Positions 38,444 through 46,004 of a stretch of DNA of 64,000 bases are shown in pieces (position 1 is the first letter of the stretch; each line of letters opens with the position of its first letter). This DNA is from a virus. The stretch covers positions 62,001-126,000 of the IMG/VR virus record IMGVR_UViG_3300028800_000060; one strand, 5' to 3'. The translations under genes and the position numbers were made by a program. The notes under the pieces were generated by a model. It saw only the letters and a list, made by a program, of their open reading frames with translations. It had not been told where the DNA came from and ran no database searches.

Positions 38444-38974
38444 ATGACACCGTATTTTAATAAATTCCCAAAAATCGCATATGATATCGATGGCACAGGA
38501 ACCAATAATCGCCTAGTCATTGACATATTACATCGTGCCAAATTCATCGATATTGTTCGACAAAATTTAATCATCTTCTATCCATATCACATAAAAGAGG
38601 GAGAAACACCCGAAATTATATCTGCCAAATTATATGGATCTCCACAATATCATTGGGTTATTTTATATGCGAATAATATCCACAATCTATGGACAGATTG
38701 GCCCTTGTCATATGACCAAATCCAAGCATATTTAACCCAAAGATATGGATCAGTTCCTACTGCACAAACAACGGTAGATCATTATGAAGATAAATTTGGT
38801 AATTTTATAGACTTAACAACCTATAATGCCACATTCTCACAAGGTAGTGTGATTATTTACGCCGATCAATACGCATATCGATTGAATGAAGCTAAAAAAT
38901 TAATAACACTTCCAGATCCTAAATTTGTTCCACAAATAGAAAATGAATTAGACCAACTTTTGGTAACACAATAA
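38444..38974 (+). CDS. gp53: Baseplate wedge protein, gp53-like
   Basis: 176 residues. The segment LIIFYPYHIKEGETPEIIS followed by LYGSPQYHWVILYANNI is the gp53 (LysM-like) signature, connecting wedges to the hub. Its ATG is adjacent to the gp48 stop. Next gene overlaps by one base (TAATG). Confidence 0.9.
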   Translation: MTPYFNKFPKIAYDIDGTGTNNRLVIDILHRAKFIDIVRQNLIIFYPYHIKEGETPEIISAKLYGSPQYHWVILYANNIHNLWTDWPLSYDQIQAYLTQRYGSVPTAQTTVDHYEDKFGNFIDLTTYNATFSQGSVIIYADQYAYRLNEAKKLITLPDPKFVPQIENELDQLLVTQ

Positions 38975-40230
38975 TGCTCAATGCCACAGATTTTGAAATC
39001 AAGGAATTAGTACTTGAAAGTACCACAGGAATCGAAACAGATTTAATTTTTCTAATGCAAGAATTGAATGTGTATGAAAATATCCACAATACTTGTATTT
39101 CCGCAGACATTGTAATTTATGATGCCTTAAACGTTATCAAAAATTTACCAATTACTGGGCATGAATTCGTCAGGTTTTCTTTTCGAACACCGGGGCAAAA
39201 TTTCATTTCTTTACGTCTTAGGGTTTACAAAATCGATTTACGCGAATTGGATAAAATGCATGCTCAAGTATTTGCTATCCGTTGCGTTGATGATTCTGAA
39301 TTTCTAAATGCTCGGACTCGTATAAGTAAAGCATATAAAGGAAAATTGATTAGCGATATCGCAGAAGATATACAAACCAATTTTCTCTCGTCTTCTTTCA
39401 ATATTCTTGAGCCTACCAAGAATTTGCATCACATTATTCCACCCTATTGGACACCAATTAAAACTCTTAATTTTTTGGCTTCGCGAGCAAATAGTGCCCA
39501 ATATTTGGGTTCTAATTACGTTTATTACCAAACTGCCGATGGTTTCAATTTTGTATCTATTGAAAATCTTTGCGACCGGTCACCACTACAAAGTTATATT
39601 ATGCAACCAGCGAATATTCGTGACCAATCTGTTGCAGATGGATATGCCCCCAGAACGGTAGAAGTAGATGAAGTTGCTATCCAATCCTATAAGTTTGTAA
39701 ATAATTTCGATACACTAGAAAATGCTACAAATGGAATGTATACTAACCGTTTGATATGGCATGATATCCAAAAGAAACAATTTGGAGAAAATGATTTCTC
39801 TTATCCCAACAGTTACGATCAATACAAACACATCGAATTGAATAATGTTAAGGGTGGTTCTTCCCAATTATGGACATCTAGTTCTGATTATGATACCGAT
39901 GCATTTGGTTCCCTGAGAGTTACTCCAATTGGATTACCACTACAGGAAAATTATGTGACACAATGGCTTCAACCACGTTTATCACAAATGCAACAATTAC
40001 AGAATGTTCGGTTATTTGTAACTATTCCTGGTGATAGTATGCGGCGTGCTGGTGATTTGATTCAAATTACTCTTCCCTCTCCAGAAGCAAATATTGAAGA
40101 TCAAATCCAAATAGAAAATTATTTTACCAATCGGTATCTTGTTTCTGGTATCAGGCATCAAGTATCTCGGAAACAATATTTATCCACTATGGAGTTAATT
40201 AAAGATTCTGTTGCTCAATCATATCCATAA
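38974..40230 (+). CDS. gp27: Baseplate hub protein, gp27-like
   Basis: 418 residues. The N-terminal tube-like domains (QELNVYENIHNTCISADIVI) and the domain with PPYWTPIKTLNFLASRA match gp27. The C-terminus is IPGDSMRRAGDLIQITLP, then the YLVSGIRHQVSRKQYLSTMEL closing strands. gp27 forms the trimer that holds the gp5 spike. It is followed by an accessory cassette, after which gp5 resumes the order. Confidence 0.85.
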   Translation: MLNATDFEIKELVLESTTGIETDLIFLMQELNVYENIHNTCISADIVIYDALNVIKNLPITGHEFVRFSFRTPGQNFISLRLRVYKIDLRELDKMHAQVFAIRCVDDSEFLNARTRISKAYKGKLISDIAEDIQTNFLSSSFNILEPTKNLHHIIPPYWTPIKTLNFLASRANSAQYLGSNYVYYQTADGFNFVSIENLCDRSPLQSYIMQPANIRDQSVADGYAPRTVEVDEVAIQSYKFVNNFDTLENATNGMYTNRLIWHDIQKKQFGENDFSYPNSYDQYKHIELNNVKGGSSQLWTSSSDYDTDAFGSLRVTPIGLPLQENYVTQWLQPRLSQMQQLQNVRLFVTIPGDSMRRAGDLIQITLPSPEANIEDQIQIENYFTNRYLVSGIRHQVSRKQYLSTMELIKDSVAQSYP

Positions 40231-40289
40231 TTTCTAAAATAAACAAAATAAAGAGATTATAATTATTTTCAAATATTTCAGGAAAACAC

Positions 40290-40318
40290 TTGACAAATTA
40301 CTCCGGCAACGCTATAAT
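40290..40318 (+). promoter_or_regulatory. Host-type promoter, TTGACA-N17-TATAAT
   Basis: -35 at 40290-40295, -10 at 40313-40318, the best consensus match in the window. It drives the 40365-42213 cassette; the leader is about 40 nt, with a ribosome-binding site (AAGGGAAG). Confidence 0.8.
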
Positions 40319-40364
40319 ATCAATGTAGTTATTTAAGAGTATAAAGGCCCATGAAGGGAAGTAA

Positions 40365-40604
40365 ATGCCATATAATTTACCAGAACAAAAGGGACGAAGT
40401 ATACTTCAGGTTGCTTTAGATGTTCATATGACAAACACAGGATCTTATGAACGTAGTGATACAGACCAACAAGAAGATATCCAATTATTGAGGAGAAAAT
40501 TAGATACATGGGAACCTCCTTACACAAATGCATTTGATGACGCTGTGAGAATTTTGATAGAAAGGGTATGGTTAGAATATCATCATGAATATAGGATCCG
40601 GTAA
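40365..40604 (+). CDS. Unrecognised 79-residue protein
   Basis: Not recognised; charged and helical, ending in aromatic/His residues. ATG 40365 is preceded by AAGGGAAG. It is the first gene of the cassette and overlaps the NADAR gene by 20 bases. Confidence 0.6.
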   Translation: MPYNLPEQKGRSILQVALDVHMTNTGSYERSDTDQQEDIQLLRRKLDTWEPPYTNAFDDAVRILIERVWLEYHHEYRIR

Positions 40605-41034
40605 TTCATATCCCGCCAATGCTTTATCGAATTTTACACCACATCCATTTTTTCTCGATGGAGTGTTGTGTAATTCAATGGAAGGATTCCTCCAATCATT
40701 GAAATTTGATAAAGAACCTATCCAAGTAGAAGTATGTAAACTTGTAGGCCGAGCCGCCAAATTTCGTGGAAAGAAAAGAAATAAGGCTTGGCAAAGTAAA
40801 CAAACCTTATGGTGGAAAGGAATTCCATATCTTCGAGATGGCGCATCATATAAGGGCCTGTTGTTACGGGCATATGAAGCTATGTTTCGGCAATCAGATT
40901 CATTCCGACGGGCACTCAAAGCCTCCGGAGATGCAGTTTTTACTCATTCAATTGGTTCTTCAAAGGAAGAAATGACCGTATTGACGGAGCGTGAATTTTG
41001 TAGTATATTAAATGTAATGAGACATTTGTTATGA
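40585..41034 (+). CDS. NADAR-domain protein
   Basis: 149 residues of the NADAR (YbiA-like) pattern: YPANALSNFTPHPFFLDGV, NSMEGFLQSLKF, VCKLVGRAAKFRGKK and AWQSKQTLWW, then a VFTHSIGSS segment and LTEREFCSILN. NADAR proteins remove ADP-ribose from nucleotide-derived and, as reported, from DNA substrates, opposing DarT-type ADP-ribosylation defences. Phage copies may therefore be anti-defence. The chain is complete. Confidence 0.65.
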   Translation: MNIGSGNSYPANALSNFTPHPFFLDGVLCNSMEGFLQSLKFDKEPIQVEVCKLVGRAAKFRGKKRNKAWQSKQTLWWKGIPYLRDGASYKGLLLRAYEAMFRQSDSFRRALKASGDAVFTHSIGSSKEEMTVLTEREFCSILNVMRHLL

Positions 41035-41141
41035 GCTTTTTAAACAAACTTAGGTTTTTTATTCGTGGGCGCTGTTATAAGTGCAATTGCAAAAAGAACC
41101 GTTTTGGTGCATGTTATTTGTGTAGTTTTGAAAAATGGTGA
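41031..41141 (+). CDS. 36-residue basic zinc-finger peptide
   Basis: The sequence includes CYKCNC and CYLC (about residues 15-20 and 28-31), a compact Cys zinc site, with a basic N-terminus (LRFFIRGR). ATG 41031 overlaps the NADAR stop (ATGA). Function unknown. Confidence 0.6.
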   Translation: MSFLNKLRFFIRGRCYKCNCKKNRFGACYLCSFEKW

Positions 41142-41145
41142 TAAA

Positions 41146-41349
41146 ATGGAAAGAGTTGAATTTCAAGAGGCTGTGAAATTGTGTGAGGAATGCATCGCAT
41201 TTTCTAATGGTGCTTTAGTAGGAAATGATTCACCTTTGCGGGAAAAAGCTAGAAAGATGTTTGGTCAAAGTACTGTAAGCCATATGTTGTATGTATGCAC
41301 CATGGTTTTCTATGAATTCGCACTAGAATATAAGGAAAACCATCTTTAG
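41146..41349 (+). CDS. Small helical protein, unknown
   Basis: 67 residues, helical with Cys in KLCEECIAF. ATG 41146 lies 4 bases after the previous stop. Not recognised. Part of the same cassette. Confidence 0.55.
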   Translation: MERVEFQEAVKLCEECIAFSNGALVGNDSPLREKARKMFGQSTVSHMLYVCTMVFYEFALEYKENHL

Positions 41350-41355
41350 ATTAAT

Positions 41356-41607
41356 ATGCTTGATAAAATTTACATTATTATGGGCTCGTGTGGTGAATGT
41401 GATCGCTACCGACACTGGAATGCTAGAGCCACTTATTCTAAGGATCATGCCGAACTTTTATGTCTTATCTTGCAAAATTTAGCTGATTCGGTTAAATATG
41501 GTACAGAAGAATATTATTCTTTAGCCAAAAATAATCCTTTTGATCCCTTATATCGATCAGATTGGGGTGGAACCGCATATTGGGTGACCGAAATGGAGAT
41601 CAGTTAA
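41356..41607 (+). CDS. Small protein, unknown
   Basis: 83 residues, MLDKIYIIMGSCGECDRYR then acidic and aromatic residues. One CxxC pair. It overlaps the next start at its stop (TAATG). Not recognised. Confidence 0.55.
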   Translation: MLDKIYIIMGSCGECDRYRHWNARATYSKDHAELLCLILQNLADSVKYGTEEYYSLAKNNPFDPLYRSDWGGTAYWVTEMEIS

Positions 41608-41771
41608 TGTATGGAGATACTACTGTGACAAGAATTATATGCATCATATTGATGATGGTTATATTATTAGCAGGATATTCTTGCGAGCGATGGAAGTACC
41701 AAGAATGTAAGAAAGTTGGAGTTGGACATGATACAACATATTGTGTATTCCAATTATTGGATTCTAAATGA
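41607..41771 (+). CDS. Small membrane-anchored protein
   Basis: 54 residues: one transmembrane segment (IICIILMMVILLAGY) then SCERWKYQECKKVGVGHDT. An N-terminal anchor with a Cys-containing outside or inside tail. The pattern resembles small phage membrane proteins I recall. The lipobox is not convincing (GYSC). Confidence 0.55.
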   Translation: MYGDTTVTRIICIILMMVILLAGYSCERWKYQECKKVGVGHDTTYCVFQLLDSK

Positions 41772-42013
41772 TCGAATACCAAATCATTCTTAATGTGTAT
41801 CTTCCTCAAAGTGGAGGAAGAACAATTAAACGGGTAATCAGTGGAACTGATAGAGATGCCATGGCAACGAAATTTAAATACCTAGGGACTCTTGCAACAG
41901 ATAAAAGTAAAGCCCGTGAACTCCAAGGTTGGTGCTTAGATAATGATATTCAAGGAACTATTGTTGGTACCGATGGTTTATATGGGGTTTCTTACATAAA
42001 GATTTTACCTTAG
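41768..42013 (+). CDS. Unrecognised 81-residue protein
   Basis: Not recognised; beta-rich, basic, GTIVGTDGLYGVSYIKIL at the C-terminus. Overlaps its neighbour by 4 bases. Confidence 0.55.
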   Translation: MIEYQIILNVYLPQSGGRTIKRVISGTDRDAMATKFKYLGTLATDKSKARELQGWCLDNDIQGTIVGTDGLYGVSYIKILP

Positions 42014-42021
42014 GAAAAATT

Positions 42022-42213
42022 ATGTTATTGTTTTTAGAAAGTTTTGCTGCTATTATAAAGTGTGGATTGTTGTTTGTTTTGTTTTGTTTGATTCCTATGT
42101 TGCATATCATTTGGTTTTGTTTTTTGTGGCTGTATGACGGACTTACAGCAACTGAATCAATTAAGGTACTCAAATCATTCTGGTTAGAGGCTATTCGAGA
42201 TTGTACTAAATAG
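42022..42213 (+). CDS. Membrane protein with a long hydrophobic segment
   Basis: 63 residues with one or two hydrophobic helices (about 3-37), containing Cys and Trp, and a short amphipathic C-terminal helix. It ends the cassette 4 nt before the gp5 start; the gp5 late box overlaps its stop region. Confidence 0.6.
   Translation: MLLFLESFAAIIKCGLLFVLFCLIPMLHIIWFCFLWLYDGLTATESIKVLKSFWLEAIRDCTK
42206..42212 (+). promoter_or_regulatory. Late-type box CTAAATA before gp5
   Basis: Five nt before GTG 42218; overlaps the 3' end of the previous gene. Confidence 0.55.
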
Positions 42214-42217
42214 ATAC

Positions 42218-43378
42218 GTGCCACAAGAAACTAATTACATGGGACTTTCAGGCTTTATTTGGTTCCATGGTGTTGTAGAAGACCGACAAGATCCGGATAA
42301 ATTAGGAAAAATAAAAGTCCGAATTTTAGGTTCTCACACAAAAGACAAATCGTTTATTAAAACTGAAGACCTTCAATGGGCTTATGTTTGCCAAGATATA
42401 ACATCAGCATCAATGAATGGAATCGGTTCTACTCCATTAGGTGTAGTTCCAGGTACATGGGTTTTTGGATTCTTTAGAGATGGTGAGTCTTGTCAAGAAC
42501 CTTGTATTTTAGGCACGTTTGGTGGTATACCACAAAATACGCCAGATAATACACAAGGTTTTAATGATCCTCGCGATTCATCTGGAACTACAGAAACTTT
42601 AGCAACAGCACCCCGTAATGTAGTTACACGAAATTATCCCATCGATGGTTCTGGTGCTAGTCTCATAAATGCTACAGCAGGGCCTCAATATCCTCGTTCC
42701 GATTTTATAGGTGAATCTGACACTCATCGTATTGCCCGAAATGAAAAAATCGGACAAACTGTACTACAAATAATCAAAAACATATATGATAAAGGTGTAC
42801 CAATTTCTTATGGTGGAACTTGGGACGAACCCAATATTTGGTATAATGGGGTATACCCATATGTACATGTAAATGAGTCGGAATCAGGTCATGTAAAAGT
42901 TATTGATGATACACCAAATTTTGAAGGACAATTAGATTTTGACCGGTCTGGATCTTTTAAGGAAAATCTCACAGATGGTTCAGTAGTTGAAAAGATTGTA
43001 AAAGATGGCTATACAATCGTTATGAGGGACGATCATATCCATATAATGGGTAACGAACAATCTCGGTGCGATCATGAATATAATCTTTCGATTGGTGGTC
43101 GTTGGAATATAGAAGTAAATGAAAATATTAACATAAAATCAGATGCTGGTGGTATATTCATTTCCGTAAAAGGAGATGCGAACGTTCAAGCCGGTGGTAA
43201 TGTTAATGTTCAATCGAATGGTGATACAAATGTTAAAGCCGGTGGAGCACTAAATGTTCAATCGGGTGGTGCTATGAATTTTAAAGCTGGTGGAACAATT
43301 GCGATGGATGGATCAGAAATATATTTCAACTCGGGTGTTTCAACGCCGGCCAATTCAGCCACACCACCTAAACAATAA
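42218..43378 (+). CDS. gp5: Central spike protein gp5 without lysozyme domain
   Basis: 386 residues. The N-terminal OB-fold region (GFIWFHGVVEDRQDPDKLGK to about 110) and C-terminal repeats such as DANVQAGGNVNVQSNGDTNV that form the triple-stranded beta-helix spike match gp5/VgrG. The lysozyme domain that T4 gp5 carries between them is missing; only a linker with IYDKGVPISYGG remains. The lysozyme domain is on the minus-strand protein at 31203. The GTG start follows a late box. Confidence 0.8.
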   Translation: MPQETNYMGLSGFIWFHGVVEDRQDPDKLGKIKVRILGSHTKDKSFIKTEDLQWAYVCQDITSASMNGIGSTPLGVVPGTWVFGFFRDGESCQEPCILGTFGGIPQNTPDNTQGFNDPRDSSGTTETLATAPRNVVTRNYPIDGSGASLINATAGPQYPRSDFIGESDTHRIARNEKIGQTVLQIIKNIYDKGVPISYGGTWDEPNIWYNGVYPYVHVNESESGHVKVIDDTPNFEGQLDFDRSGSFKENLTDGSVVEKIVKDGYTIVMRDDHIHIMGNEQSRCDHEYNLSIGGRWNIEVNENINIKSDAGGIFISVKGDANVQAGGNVNVQSNGDTNVKAGGALNVQSGGAMNFKAGGTIAMDGSEIYFNSGVSTPANSATPPKQ

Positions 43379-43380
43379 AT

Positions 43381-43533
43381 ATGAACAAACAAAATTGTGA
43401 CATTGAATTTCCTGAAGAGTATTTCCTTAAAAAATACGATTCAGATGGAAAACTTTTTGAAGTTATTCATCTTAAAGGAGATGGATCCTTTAAGATTATT
43501 ACCGATAAGGAATCTTTGCATGCCTTTAACTAA
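43381..43533 (+). CDS. 50-residue acidic protein, unknown
   Basis: 50 codons (MNKQNCDIEFPEEYFLKKYD...). ATG 43381 follows the gp5 stop by 2 bases and overlaps the next gene by 14. A charged, folded-looking small protein between spike and fibre genes. Unrecognised. Confidence 0.55.
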   Translation: MNKQNCDIEFPEEYFLKKYDSDGKLFEVIHLKGDGSFKIITDKESLHAFN

Positions 43534-43900
43534 CGCGGGAACAAATCTTTTAGCTCAAGCGATTGAGGGAGGAACATATACACCATATAATGCTACCCAT
43601 GCGTACATCGGTATTGGTGATAGTTTAAATGCTTTTAGCAAAACAAATACAGATCTCCAAGCTTCCACAAATAAAACATATAAACCGATGGACGCAACAT
43701 TTCCACAGGTATCTGGAAATATTATGACATTTCAAGCAACATTTGGTACCGGTGATGCGAATTATGCATGGAATGAATGGGCATTATTTAATGCTGCTTC
43801 GGGTGGCGTAATGTTAAATCGTAAAGTAGGAGCATTAGGAACTAAAACTAGCTCACAAACATGGGTGATGGTCGGTATTCTTACGGTAAATAATCCATAA
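43520..43900 (+). CDS. Small tail-fibre-like structural protein
   Basis: 126 residues. MPLTNAGTNLLAQAI opens a fold seen in small phage tail proteins, with ANYAWNEWALFN and GVMLNRKVG as core. An AAGGA ribosome-binding site lies 8 bases before ATG 43520. An in-frame upstream start was rejected because the region belongs to the overlapping small gene. Confidence 0.65.
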   Translation: MPLTNAGTNLLAQAIEGGTYTPYNATHAYIGIGDSLNAFSKTNTDLQASTNKTYKPMDATFPQVSGNIMTFQATFGTGDANYAWNEWALFNAASGGVMLNRKVGALGTKTSSQTWVMVGILTVNNP

Positions 43901-43909
43901 AGGAATAAA

Positions 43910-44959
43910 ATGATAGAAATCATTGATGGTTTTGATACCAATATCGACAGTTCATTAAATTGGAATTCTGGTTCTGCTTATGGAGCTAATGGTGGAAGAT
44001 TTGGTGGATCATCTGCTACGGGTGTATATCCGGCAACCTATACAACATTTCAAAAAACCTTATCAAACCAATCTTCTAGATATTGCGGGTTTGCTCTTTT
44101 AAAAAATAGTTATTATCCATATGATATCGTGTCTTTCATAGAAGGTACCACACCACAAATAACTCTGAGTACAGGATCTCAAGGACAATTACAATTTTAT
44201 TCTGGAAGTACAATTCTAGCACAAACACAACCATTCTTTTTACGTACAAATGCATGGTATTACCTTGAAGTATTTGTTAACATAAGTTTAACTGGTGGTA
44301 GTTTTATACTACGTATAGGTGAACAAACTATTTTACAAGTAATTAATGCAAATACACAACAATCATCTAATGCATATACGAATATCATTCAATTTACAGT
44401 TGCTAATGCAATCAATGGCAACCAACAATCGATAGATGATCTATACGTCTTGAATAATGTTGGTACAAAAAATAATACTTTCTTGGGGGAACAAAAGGTA
44501 ATTACATCAAACGTAAATTCAGATTATTCTGTTCAATTTTTACGTAATTCGGGAATAACAAATTACGGACAATTATTAACTGATGATAGTGATGTTTCTT
44601 ATAATTCATCCAATAATATTGGTGATAAAGATCTATTTGGTATAGTTCCTTTAACTCTTACTCCGAATAATTTTGGTGAATTTTATACAGGAAACAATAT
44701 TACAGCCACGCGTATGGTTGTTGTGGCCCGTAAAAATGATGTTGGATTTAGAAATATAGGTCTTGTAATGGATTCGGGTCCTACAGAGAATGTATTTCCT
44801 TTCAGTGTTTCTAGTGCAGGTAATTCAGTATTTTTTATTCCTCTTTTACCCACGTACGAATCATCTTCTACCATTTTTGAAAATGATCCAAATACAAATG
44901 CTTCTTGGACAAAAACTGCGGTAAATGCGGTGCATATTGGTTATAAATTGATAGGTTAG
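43910..44959 (+). CDS. Lectin-like virion structural protein
   Basis: 349 residues, rich in Ser/Thr/Asn/Gly. Residues about 1-200 look like a concanavalin/LamG-type jelly roll (strands, PFFLRTNAWYYLEVFVN, SIDDLYVLN). The C-terminal half is a second beta domain. A strong AAAGGAATAAA ribosome-binding site precedes it. Likely a fibre or baseplate surface component binding the host glycan. Confidence 0.6.
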   Translation: MIEIIDGFDTNIDSSLNWNSGSAYGANGGRFGGSSATGVYPATYTTFQKTLSNQSSRYCGFALLKNSYYPYDIVSFIEGTTPQITLSTGSQGQLQFYSGSTILAQTQPFFLRTNAWYYLEVFVNISLTGGSFILRIGEQTILQVINANTQQSSNAYTNIIQFTVANAINGNQQSIDDLYVLNNVGTKNNTFLGEQKVITSNVNSDYSVQFLRNSGITNYGQLLTDDSDVSYNSSNNIGDKDLFGIVPLTLTPNNFGEFYTGNNITATRMVVVARKNDVGFRNIGLVMDSGPTENVFPFSVSSAGNSVFFIPLLPTYESSSTIFENDPNTNASWTKTAVNAVHIGYKLIG

Positions 44960-44961
44960 AA

Positions 44962-45534
44962 ATGCCTATGGTTACGATTACAGATTCTGATACCTTAGCG
45001 ATTTCATTGGATGATAGTACTGGAACTTTTTATAATTTAGGACCACCTCCTACAGCGGCTCGGGTAACACAAGAGTATCACGAATCTTTATTAGATGGAT
45101 TTCCTTCATCACTAGTAACACATTTATACCACGAATCATTACTTAATGGTGTTCCCACATCATTTGTAACACGGTTATATTGGGAAACTTGTGTTAGTGT
45201 TAATAAATCAACAATCATAGATATTGATGTATTGGATATTTCTTTAACGGAAATAAATAAAAAAATTATTAAAGATATCGATTCTTTAGATATTTCTTTG
45301 GGTGAAAATGATCCTTCTCAATTGATTGATGTAGAACCAAATATTCTTCCTATCAATCAACCTTTTGTTTTGTTGTATGCTATTGGTTTTGGTTTTTTAA
45401 GTGGAGCAAAAATTAGTTTTAATGGTGTTTTACTACCATCAACAGTAATAAGCCCCAATTTTGTTACAGCTAAAGTTCCATCTAGATTAATTGCACCTAT
45501 AGGAAATATAAAAATCGATGTCATTAACGGTTAG
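44962..45534 (+). CDS. Structural protein with internal repeats and IPT/TIG-like end
   Basis: 190 residues. Near-repeats YHESLLDGFPSSLVTHLYH and a similar copy occur around residues 38-76. Two TDSDTLAISLDD/IKDIDSLDISLGE elements also recur. The C-terminal 80 residues (EPNILPINQPFVLLYAIGFG then FNGVLLPS) resemble an IPT/TIG Ig-like fold. It overlaps the PAAR gene by 17 bases. Confidence 0.6.
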   Translation: MPMVTITDSDTLAISLDDSTGTFYNLGPPPTAARVTQEYHESLLDGFPSSLVTHLYHESLLNGVPTSFVTRLYWETCVSVNKSTIIDIDVLDISLTEINKKIIKDIDSLDISLGENDPSQLIDVEPNILPINQPFVLLYAIGFGFLSGAKISFNGVLLPSTVISPNFVTAKVPSRLIAPIGNIKIDVING

Positions 45535-45994
45535 TGTTGTACCAGCGTTTGCTGTAGCTCGTTTAGGAGATTTATCTTCAGGACATTTTCCTTGGCCGGC
45601 CCGTCCTAATGATCAAGCTTCTCCAAATGTTTTTGTTAATAAAAAAGGATGGCATCGTTTTGGGGATCATTGGGCAATACATTGCGCCCCAGTGGGAGGA
45701 TGTCATGACGGTTATCTTGTACATGGAGCTCCGGGAGTTTTTGTAAATGGTAAACCCGCAGGTCGTATTGGAGATTTAATCTCTTGTTCTCCCCATGATG
45801 AGTTTGTCGATCAGGGAAGTCCTAATGTATTTTGTGGTAATTTTATGGGATCAGGACCAGAACCTGTTTTTGTTGAGCCTATACCTGAAGCTACAACCGG
45901 CGATTCTCAAGAAATGGCTCGGCAAAATTACGCTAATTGGAATAGAATGCCGATTGATTGGGAATTTGTTGATAGACAAATACATCAGATATAA
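45518..45994 (+). CDS. PAAR-motif spike tip protein
   Basis: 158 residues. It has PAAR-type turns (VARLGDLSSGH, VFVNKKGWHRFGDH, VFVNGKPAGRIGDL, SPNVFC), with His/Cys residues that could bind a metal in the needle tip. In T4 gp5.4 is the PAAR tip of the spike. It is a plausible sharp tip on the gp5 spike. Confidence 0.82.
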   Translation: MSLTVSVVPAFAVARLGDLSSGHFPWPARPNDQASPNVFVNKKGWHRFGDHWAIHCAPVGGCHDGYLVHGAPGVFVNGKPAGRIGDLISCSPHDEFVDQGSPNVFCGNFMGSGPEPVFVEPIPEATTGDSQEMARQNYANWNRMPIDWEFVDRQIHQI

Positions 45995-45997
45995 ATA
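45990..45997 (+). promoter_or_regulatory. Late promoter box TATAAATA
   Basis: Exact T4 late consensus, 7 nt before ATG 46005. Confidence 0.65.
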
Positions 45998-46004
45998 TAT
46001 CTGA

